Notes under the pieces: model-generated | The model's database searches: none | Told to the model about the DNA's origin: nothing | What the model saw: only the letters and a program-made list of their open reading frames with translations | DNA from: Bacteroidales bacterium | GTDB lineage: Bacteria; Bacteroidota; Bacteroidia; Bacteroidales; UBA12170 | Direction: 5' to 3' | DNA: 41,318 nucleotides | Assembly: GCA_027858955.1 (NCBI GenBank) | Contig: JAQIBR010000226.1 | Span: forward strand, 1-41,318 | Part shown: positions 1-5,407 of the stretch, one piece after another | How the letters are laid out: every line of letters starts with the position of its first letter | Numbering within the stretch: position 1 is the first letter of the stretch | Made by a program: the position numbers and the translations under genes

Positions 1-180
1 TGGCGGATATTAAAGAAAAAAGTTGTTTACAATAAATTCTATCAAAAATTTGAAGACTTTAGAATAGCTGTTATCAACTTCTTTGAAAATGAGATTTGGA
101 GAGATAAAGAATTTGAAAATATATTAACTGATAATTTCCAAATTATTATACCCGATTTTTCTGGTTCCTATTTGGTTTGA
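1..180 (+). pseudogene. C-terminal fragment of an IS630-type transposase
   Basis: The frame is open from the first base and reads WRILKKKVVYNKFYQKFE, then IWRDKEFENILTDNFQII, to a TGA at 178-180. This resembles the C-terminal tail of IS630/Tc1-type DDE transposases (WxFxKKxVLYNxYY ... LTDNFxII). Similarity appears to stop near base 150; the last ten or so codons look like run-on into foreign DNA. The rest of the gene lies to the left of the window, so it may be intact there up to this tail. It sits directly against an oppositely oriented fragment of a different transposase, so this is an insertion junction. The family call is from motif memory and was not searched. Confidence 0.6.
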
Positions 181-478
181 GTATATAGCTCGGATCAAAC
201 GCTATTACCCTATGCGCTGAACAATTTTCAAGAATCAGGTTTTTGTTGAATGCTATAAAATTGAACGGCTTATCAAAATTGTTACGGTAACTTTGTTCGC
301 TATAATCACCGTACCTTGACATGTTGGTGAAATTATAGCGACCTCCCAACCCCATAAATAAAGTGAAAATCTTTACCATGAATTTTTCCCTTGCTTTATT
401 TTGTTTGCCAATTTTTTCTATTATTGCATTTACAAGAGCCTTGCCCTTGTTGAAAGCATCTTCTTTGTTTGTTTTCAT
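175..478 (-). pseudogene. N-terminal fragment of a Bacteroidota DDE transposase (IS4-like)
   Basis: From ATG at 478, read leftward, about 100 residues match the N-terminal part of a common Bacteroidota transposase: KGKALVNAIIEKIGKQNKAR, then GGRYNFTNMSRYGDYSEQS, then FDPSYI. Family members normally continue as SYxxKSGKxTPGxGYFWSG with the DDE core. Here similarity ends at FDPSYILK (about base 175) and the frame stops at 146 after unrelated residues. The catalytic domain is missing, so this is a dead remnant. The exact IS family is uncertain. Confidence 0.6.
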
Positions 479-549
479 GTTACAAAACAGATGCTTTCTT
501 TTTTTTCTTATTAACGACTTTTGAAAAAGTTTTCAAATGCCCATTGTTA

Positions 550-1267
550 ATTTTTTACCGGAGTATTGATATAGGAATTTTTGGTCGGCGCAATTATGGC
601 AAAAGCAGTCTGATTAATACATTGGCAAATCAAGATATTGCCATAGTTTCAGATATTGCAGGTACAACGACTGATCCTGTAAAAAAATCGATGGAAATTG
701 CCGATTTAGGACCTGTTATATTTGTAGATACAGCTGGAATAGACGATAATAGCAATTTAGGAAAAGAACGTATCAAAAAAAGTTTGCTTCAAATCAGTCA
801 AATAGATTTGGCTATCCTTGTCATTGTCGATAATGTTTTTGAGTCTTTTTGAAGAAGATTTAATCCAAACATTTTCAAAGAATGATGTTCCTTATTTGGC
901 CGGAACTCCAAAACTTGCGAAACTAAAAGACGGCGACAAAGTTCTATTGCTGGAATCTTGTACTCATCACGTTTCCTGCGATGATATTGGTCAGGTGAAA
1001 ATTCCAAAATGGCTCGATAAATTCTCTAATAAGAAGTTGGAATATGAAATGGTTTCAGGCTTGGAGAGTCTTAAACGCACTATAACTGAATATGCTATGA
1101 ATATTCAATGCGGAGGTTGCGTTATCACTCAGAAGCAAGTGAAAAATCGATTGCGTCCGGCCATTGATGCTGGAATTCCGGTGACTAATTATGGCTTAGC
1201 TATTGCTTTTATGCACGGTATTTTTGATAGAGCTAATGCTCCATTTAGAAAAATTTATCATAAGTAA
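550..1267 (+). pseudogene. hydF: hydF remnant: [FeFe]-hydrogenase H-cluster maturation GTPase, frameshifted and internally deleted
   Basis: HydF is the GTPase scaffold that delivers the 2Fe subcluster to [FeFe]-hydrogenase. The first frame (about 562-850) carries GIFGRRNYGKSSLIN (Walker A), SDIAGTTTDPV (switch/G2) and FVDTAGIDD (G3). It stops at 850, and the next frame continues from FEEDLIQTFSKNDVPYLA into KVLLLESCTHHVSCDDIGQV and NIQCGGCVI, then GIPVTNYGLAIAFMHGI. The cysteines of CTHH and CGGC are the FeS ligands of the C-terminal domain. Between NDVPYLA and GTPKLAKLKDGDKV most of the dimerisation domain is absent (roughly 150-170 residues of a protein of about 400). The normal N-terminal residues are replaced by unrelated sequence, so three separate lesions are visible. 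Identity is strong; non-function is inferred from the lesions. hydE and hydG are not in the window. Confidence 0.85.
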
Positions 1268-1342
1268 AAATAGCTTTGTAAAAATTGGGTCTGAATAGAT
1301 TCTAGCCGGACAATGACGTGATTTTATTTTTTTGATTTATTG

Positions 1343-1425
1343 TTTGGTGAATTTTTGTGTTTTAGAGCTTTGGTGGCAAAAATAATTAGCCGCGAAAACA
1401 CCAAGTCACCAAAAAGGCACTAAAA
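1343..1425. repeat. Intergenic imperfect palindrome (CACCAA/CACTAA type)
   Basis: The left arm has TTTGGTGAATTTTTGTGTTT and GCTTTGGTGGC; the right arm has GCCGCGAAAACACCAAGTC, CACCAAAAAGGCACTAAA. The arms are roughly complementary and built of short, near-tandem words. The unit closely resembles the palindrome at 8447-8528. It lies between the hydF remnant and the SDR gene. Confidence 0.6.
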
Positions 1426-1464
1426 AATTGTAATATTGTAAATGCTTATTGAGAAATTAGATAA

Positions 1465-2166
1465 ATGAATATAATCATAACAGGAGCCAGCAAAGGAATT
1501 GGATATCAAGCAGCAATTAAGCTGGCAAACAGATGCGGAAATAATATTTTAGCTATTGCTCGCAGCGAAGAGAAATTGCTAGATTTAAAAAACAAAGTCG
1601 AGGCAGAGCATCCAAGCTCTAATTTGGATTATATTGTCTTTGATTTCTATAAAGGCGATTTCGAACAATTAGAAAAAAAGATCAAAAGACATTTCGATCA
1701 AATTGATATTTTAATAAATAATGCGGGATTTTTAGCTGCAAAACCATTTTTAGAAATTACTTCTGAAGATTTTGATCAATCCTTTGGAGTTAATATAAAA
1801 GCAGCTTTCCGACTTTCACAGATAGTTGTTCCTTTTATGAAAAAAGGTGCTCATATTGTTAATGTTAGTAGTATGGGTGGGATTCAGGGAAGTGTAAAAT
1901 TCCCTGGTTTAAGTGTGTATTCAGCGAGCAAAGGTGCAGTTTCAATTTTTACGGAAAGCTTGGCAGCCGAATTGGCGGAAAAAGGAATTAAGGTAAATGC
2001 TTTGGCATTTGGCGCTGTGGATACTGAAATGTTACGTTCGGCTTTCCCAGATTATAAAGCTCCTTTAAGTGCCGAAGAAATGGGGGAATATTTGGCCGAA
2101 TTTGCGTGTTCCGGTGCCAAATATTATAACGGAAAGGTATTGCCGGTTTCTGTTTCAACACCTTGA
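1465..2166 (+). CDS. Short-chain dehydrogenase/reductase (SDR family)
   Basis: This is a 233-residue classical SDR, an NAD(P)-dependent cytosolic oxidoreductase with a Rossmann fold. The glycine-rich cofactor motif TGASKGIG is at residues 6-13, NNAG is near 86-89, the catalytic Ser is in VNVSSMGG, and the active-site YxxxK is in VYSASKGA. The C-terminal VNALAFGAVDTEM is the usual PG-motif region with P replaced by F-G. Length is slightly below the 240-260 typical of the family. ATG at 1465 is the only start that keeps the Rossmann motif near the N-terminus. The gene stands alone between two repeat regions and converges on the phosphomannomutase gene. The substrate cannot be told from sequence. 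Confidence 0.88.
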   Translation: MNIIITGASKGIGYQAAIKLANRCGNNILAIARSEEKLLDLKNKVEAEHPSSNLDYIVFDFYKGDFEQLEKKIKRHFDQIDILINNAGFLAAKPFLEITSEDFDQSFGVNIKAAFRLSQIVVPFMKKGAHIVNVSSMGGIQGSVKFPGLSVYSASKGAVSIFTESLAAELAEKGIKVNALAFGAVDTEMLRSAFPDYKAPLSAEEMGEYLAEFACSGAKYYNGKVLPVSVSTP

Positions 2167-2174
2167 TTTTGAAT

Positions 2175-2280
2175 TAACCGCAAAGTGCGCAAAGGTATAC
2201 GCAAAGCACGCAAAACTTTCATTATTTATAATTAGTTCGTTGCGGCCTTAGCGAATTTTCTTAGCGTTCATTGCGGTAAA
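2175..2280. repeat. Intergenic imperfect palindrome (CGCAAAG type)
   Basis: The left arm contains ACCGCAAAGTGCGCAAAGG and ACGCAAAGCACGCAAAAC. The right arm contains GTTCGTTGCGGCC, TTAGCG and GTTCATTGCGGT. The arms can fold back on each other across an AT-rich loop. The unit lies between two convergent genes and could act as a bidirectional terminator, but no clear T-tract accompanies it. Confidence 0.6.
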
Positions 2281-2314
2281 CTTGATCTTCCAAAATTTTT
2301 GTTTTCATAACGTA

Positions 2315-3658
2315 TTAAAAAAAACTGTTTATAATTTCTGTGGATTCACCTACAATTTTATCCAACAATTCAGTAGTTTTCGCTTCTGCTAAAAAACGCA
2401 AATAAGGCTCTGTATTAGAAGGCCTTATGTTTAACCACCAATCAGGAAATTCGATGCGATATCCGTCAAAATCGTAAAAAGCATCAGGTTCACCAGATTT
2501 TCTAAAATGCGCAATCACGGCATCCATCGCTTCTTGTTTTTTCTCAATTTTAAAATTGATTTCGCCGGAATTTTTATAAACTTCTATTTCTGCAATGGCT
2601 TTAGATAAGCTGATGCCTTGTTTTTTCAGGTCGCTTACAATATTCAGAACATAACTGGCAGCCAATAAGCCGGAATCGGAATAGAAAAACTCTTTAAAAT
2701 AATAATGGCCGGCCAATTCACCGCCAAACAAACCGTCTATTTCCCGAAGTTTTAATGCGGCATAAGCACGCCCAACACGCCACATATGCATTTCGCCATT
2801 GAATTTGGCAACATATTCGCCAACTGCCTTCGATGTGCGAATATCTTGCAGTACACGAATACCTGCTTTTTTCTCTTTCAGGAAATGATTGGCTAATAGT
2901 GCAATAATCAAATCGGGGGATATAAATCTTGAGTTTTCATCGACAAACATCACACGATCTGCATCGCCATCAAAGATAACGCCAATATCCGCCTTTATTT
3001 CCTTAACCAATTTTTGTGCGTCTACTATATTTTCAGGTTCTAAAGGATTTGCCTCGTGATTAGGAAAAGTGCCATCAAGATCATCAAAAATATAATGCAC
3101 ATTATCGCCTAAAATATCACGAATAAATAATCCTGCCATTCCGTTAGATACATCAACAGCAATATTTAAATTCGAAACATCTTTTATCTTATCTTTTTGA
3201 AAAGCAAGATATTCGGCTCTAAAATCGTTTTCTATAATTTTGCCTTTTACAGCTGCAGGTTCCACTTTTTCATTTAAAACCATTTTCTCCAAATCGCTCA
3301 GTCCGCTATCGTAACCAACAGGTAAGGCGTTGCTTGCCGAAAATTTTAAACCGTTATATTGCTTGGGATTATGCGAGGCAGTAATCATCACGGAAGCATC
3401 AAATCCATATTGAGCTGTTCCCCAATAAATCATTGGCGTAGTTGCCAAGCCTGTATCATAAACATCTGCGCCACTATCGGTAATTCCTTTGCAAAGGTAT
3501 TCGTATATTTCTGGAGAGGATGTGCGAACATCGCGCCCAACCAAAACTTTGTTCGATTTTAAAAGTCGAGTAAGGAAGAATCCAATTTTATATACATCGT
3601 CTTTGTTAAAATCGCGGTTGTAAACACCGCGAATGTCGTAAGCTTTAAAAGCGTTCAT
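2315..3658 (-). CDS. manB: Phosphomannomutase/phosphoglucomutase
   Basis: This 447-residue enzyme of the alpha-D-phosphohexomutase family interconverts hexose 1- and 6-phosphates, feeding GDP-mannose or UDP-glucose for surface polysaccharide. All four family signatures are visible: the phosphoserine loop TASHNPKQYNG, the metal loop DGDADR, the sugar loop GGELAGH, and the phosphate-binding loop RPSNTEPYLR near the C-terminus. GELAGH fits the PMM/PGM branch better than the phosphoglucosamine mutases. Length is normal. ATG at 3658 gives the expected N-terminus (FKAYDIRG). It lies 12 bases after the small unknown gene and is probably co-transcribed with it. Mannose versus glucose specificity is not resolvable. 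Confidence 0.9.
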   Translation of the reverse strand: MNAFKAYDIRGVYNRDFNKDDVYKIGFFLTRLLKSNKVLVGRDVRTSSPEIYEYLCKGITDSGADVYDTGLATTPMIYWGTAQYGFDASVMITASHNPKQYNGLKFSASNALPVGYDSGLSDLEKMVLNEKVEPAAVKGKIIENDFRAEYLAFQKDKIKDVSNLNIAVDVSNGMAGLFIRDILGDNVHYIFDDLDGTFPNHEANPLEPENIVDAQKLVKEIKADIGVIFDGDADRVMFVDENSRFISPDLIIALLANHFLKEKKAGIRVLQDIRTSKAVGEYVAKFNGEMHMWRVGRAYAALKLREIDGLFGGELAGHYYFKEFFYSDSGLLAASYVLNIVSDLKKQGISLSKAIAEIEVYKNSGEINFKIEKKQEAMDAVIAHFRKSGEPDAFYDFDGYRIEFPDWWLNIRPSNTEPYLRFLAEAKTTELLDKIVGESTEIINSFF

Positions 3659-3670
3659 ATATTTTTTATG

Positions 3671-3979
3671 TTAAAATTTTGTTCCTATTTGAGATAAAAT
3701 TTCACGAATGATAGTTTGTTCATAGACGCCAAAATTTTCGATTTGAACACTCATTATCGTACGAAATGCAGCTGCTTCGGCACTATTCAGACTAATTTTA
3801 TTTTTCTTTTTCAAATCCTGAAAGCGATTAATCATTTTCTTAAGTACTCTACCTAAAAGGTAACGAGCCATAATTTCTTTGTCAGGATCATCACTATAAA
3901 GCTTTTCAATGCTTAACATACACTGCGCCAATGCTGAGAACTGGCTAGCTGTTAGATCGAGTTTGATTTTATCATTCAT
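3671..3979 (-). CDS. Hypothetical protein, 102 residues
   Basis: I do not recognise this family. The protein is soluble, mostly helical in appearance and charged (IKLDLTASQFSALAQCML, RVLKKMINRFQDLKKKNK), with no signal peptide, membrane segment or metal motif. It starts with ATG at 3979, about 22 bases downstream of a TATCTTTG promoter-like octamer on the same strand, and ends 12 bases before the phosphomannomutase gene. The two therefore look like one transcription unit with this gene first. Normal codon use and the shared operon suggest a real gene. Confidence 0.7.
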   Translation of the reverse strand: MNDKIKLDLTASQFSALAQCMLSIEKLYSDDPDKEIMARYLLGRVLKKMINRFQDLKKKNKISLNSAEAAAFRTIMSVQIENFGVYEQTIIREILSQIGTKF

Positions 3980-4000
3980 CTTTTGAGCTTAAATGCATGG

Positions 4001-4008
4001 CAAAGATA
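4001..4008 (-). promoter_or_regulatory. Putative -7 box for the hypothetical-manB operon
   Basis: The minus strand reads TATCTTTG, matching the Bacteroidota -7 consensus TAnnTTTG, about 22 bases upstream of the ATG at 3979. No convincing -33 TTTG was found at the usual 17-23 base distance, so support is partial. Confidence 0.45.
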
Positions 4009-4040
4009 TTATTTTGCGTAAAACCTTAACATAATTTTTG

Positions 4041-4130
4041 TCACAGTACGAAGTATTAAACGAAAAAGGAAAAGGTCTGCCTTTAGAAGAAAGGACACGC
4101 ATTTCAGATATTGCATCTGGCATCATTGAA
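4041..4130 (+). other. Short orphan coding-like fragment
   Basis: Thirty open codons read SQYEVLNEKGKGLPLEER, then TRISDIASGIIE, running into GC-richer DNA joined to the intron maturase tail. The composition is protein-like but I cannot assign it. It may be the broken end of a gene interrupted by the intron or by later insertions. Confidence 0.25.
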
Positions 4131-4363
4131 ACCGAGCTTGCGAGCTCACGACCGAAGGGAGTAACAAACCCGAGCGAAAACGTAAGAATCTAATCCGTTT
4201 AGGTGTTAAAGAAGGCACGGCTTATGCTTGGAGTAGAACCAGAATGGGTGGATGGCGTGTAGCTCAAAGCCCGATTCTTGGCACTACGATCACTATCAAA
4301 CGGTTGGAATTGCGGGGTTATATTAGTTTAATGGAATACTACAAACAAGTAAGGTTTCATTAA
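4130..4363 (+). pseudogene. ltrA: 3' fragment of a group II intron reverse transcriptase/maturase
   Basis: The frame ending with TAA at 4361-4363 reads RKNLIRLGVKEGTAYAWSR, then TRMGGWRVAQSPI, TITIKRLELRGYISLMEYY. This is the C-terminal end of Bacteroidota group II intron-encoded proteins (family pattern NLIRLGxxEGxAYxWSRTRxGGWRxAxSPI). The reverse transcriptase domain and most of domain X are gone: the frame meets a TGA at 4127. The intron's own 3' RNA domains follow immediately, so this is the last few hundred bases of an otherwise deleted intron. Confidence 0.75.
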
Positions 4364-4365
4364 CG

Positions 4366-4474
4366 AACCGCCGTATACGAGAACCGTACTGCCTGTCCCG
4401 ATTATTCCATCGGGATACGGTGGTGTGAGAGGCGCACTCCGTCAGTTTTTACTGGCGGAGCCGTCTACTCGATT
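4366..4474 (+). ncRNA. Group II intron domains V-VI remnant, domain V interrupted
   Basis: Starting two bases after the maturase stop, ACCGCCGTATACGAGAACC and TACGGTGGT form the two arms of domain V. The lower stem is ACCGCCGTA/TACGGTGGT, the inner stem TACG/CGTA, and CGC is the catalytic triad candidate. The two-base bulge between CGTA and TACGGTGGT is replaced by about 26 bases (4390-4415). GTGAGAGG and the hairpin CTCCGTCAG/CTGGCGGAG then lead to CTACTCGATT, the usual 3' end of such introns. No 5' intron half is present. Confidence 0.6.
4396..4415. repeat. Small palindrome inserted in intron domain V
   Basis: TCCCGAT, a six-base loop TATTCC, then ATCGGGA form a perfect 7-bp stem. It occupies the place where an intact domain V has only a two-base bulge, so it looks like a short mobile hairpin element. 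Confidence 0.6.
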
Positions 4475-4486
4475 ACCAACTGGCCT
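4473..4486 (+). repeat. Candidate left terminal inverted repeat
   Basis: TTACCAACTGGCCT matches the reverse complement of 8156-8169 at 12 of 14 bases. It abuts the inferred 3' end of the group II intron remnant. Confidence 0.4.
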
Positions 4487-4544
4487 TTATGCATTTTAGT
4501 TTTTATCCACCTGAAATTTACTTCGTAAACAAGTTGTTGGTTAG

Positions 4545-5381
4545 CTATTTCTTTTTCCCACTTTTCAATTCTTTATTCTTTTTCTTTTTAGGAAGATAAT
4601 TACCAGTTGACACAACCTTTTTCCCAGTTTTGCTTTCTAGCTCAAGTCTTGCATTGCCTGCTACTGCTCCACCTTGTCTCGATGCTTTTTTATTTTCATT
4701 AAAACCTTTTGGGTTTTTATTCTTTACAATTTCTGTTGTTGAAGCTTCGCCTAACATCGAAAAAATCAATTCAAGGTCAGTCATATGATCACGCAAATTT
4801 TGACTTTTAAGCTGTTTCATTTTTTTATATTCTGAAGGAGTTAGTCCAAAAGTTGCTTTTGATATTTCTGCTGTAAGAATGGCATATTCTATTTGCTGTT
4901 TTATTCCTCTGTTTTTCCATTCTTCGGTTAACTCTTCTCGAATAGCAATACTTCGCATACGCTTTTCAATCCAGTCATCAGGATAACCTTTAGCTTTGTA
5001 TAATTCTCTAGTCCGCTGTGTGGCTAATTCAGGATTCTCAATCTCATCTAATCTGTCAGAACCAACTTGGGCTAACCATTGTTTAAATGGCTCAGCTTTT
5101 GGTGATGGTATTGATTGAATAATGCGTAAAAGTCCTTTAGCATTTGCACAATTCAGCTTTTGCTTTCCTCCAGCAGTTTCAACTGAAAGGGGGGTGACAA
5201 TTTGTCCCCACCCTTCTGAAAGTTGTATGTCTCGTTTGCGGATTTTTTTTATATAATCAGTCGGATTGGATGAATCTGTCAATATACGAACAACATCTAC
5301 TACAACAAAATACCATTTTTCATCTATTTCGTTCCAAACAGTTCTTATCTGCTCGCTTTCAAAGAGTTTAATATTGCTCAT
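4545..5381 (-). CDS. BRO-N domain protein (phage antirepressor/DinD-like)
   Basis: This 278-residue protein starts with a Bro-N domain (about residues 3-115): IKLFESEQIRTVWNEID, KWYFVVVDVVRILTDS, LNCANAKGLLRIIQS, FKQWLAQVG. Bro-N is a DNA-binding domain of phage antirepressors and baculovirus BRO proteins. The following segment (ELYKAKGYPDDWIEKRMRS, IREELTEEWKNRG) is the conserved C-terminal part of Bacteroidota BRO/DinD-like proteins. The tail is strongly basic (NYLPKKKKNKELKSGKKK), suggesting nucleic-acid binding. It begins 26 bases after the transposase-fusion gene on the same strand and probably shares its transcript. A regulatory or DNA-damage role is inferred from family only. Confidence 0.82.
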   Translation of the reverse strand: MSNIKLFESEQIRTVWNEIDEKWYFVVVDVVRILTDSSNPTDYIKKIRKRDIQLSEGWGQIVTPLSVETAGGKQKLNCANAKGLLRIIQSIPSPKAEPFKQWLAQVGSDRLDEIENPELATQRTRELYKAKGYPDDWIEKRMRSIAIREELTEEWKNRGIKQQIEYAILTAEISKATFGLTPSEYKKMKQLKSQNLRDHMTDLELIFSMLGEASTTEIVKNKNPKGFNENKKASRQGGAVAGNARLELESKTGKKVVSTGNYLPKKKKNKELKSGKKK

Positions 5382-5407
5382 GAATTAATAATTAATTTTC
5401 AATTTAG

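Noticed and set aside
2069-2251. 60-codon frame overlapping the SDR end
   Set aside because: It is an alternate frame of the SDR gene running into the CGCAAAG palindrome (translates as AKCAKVYAKHAK).
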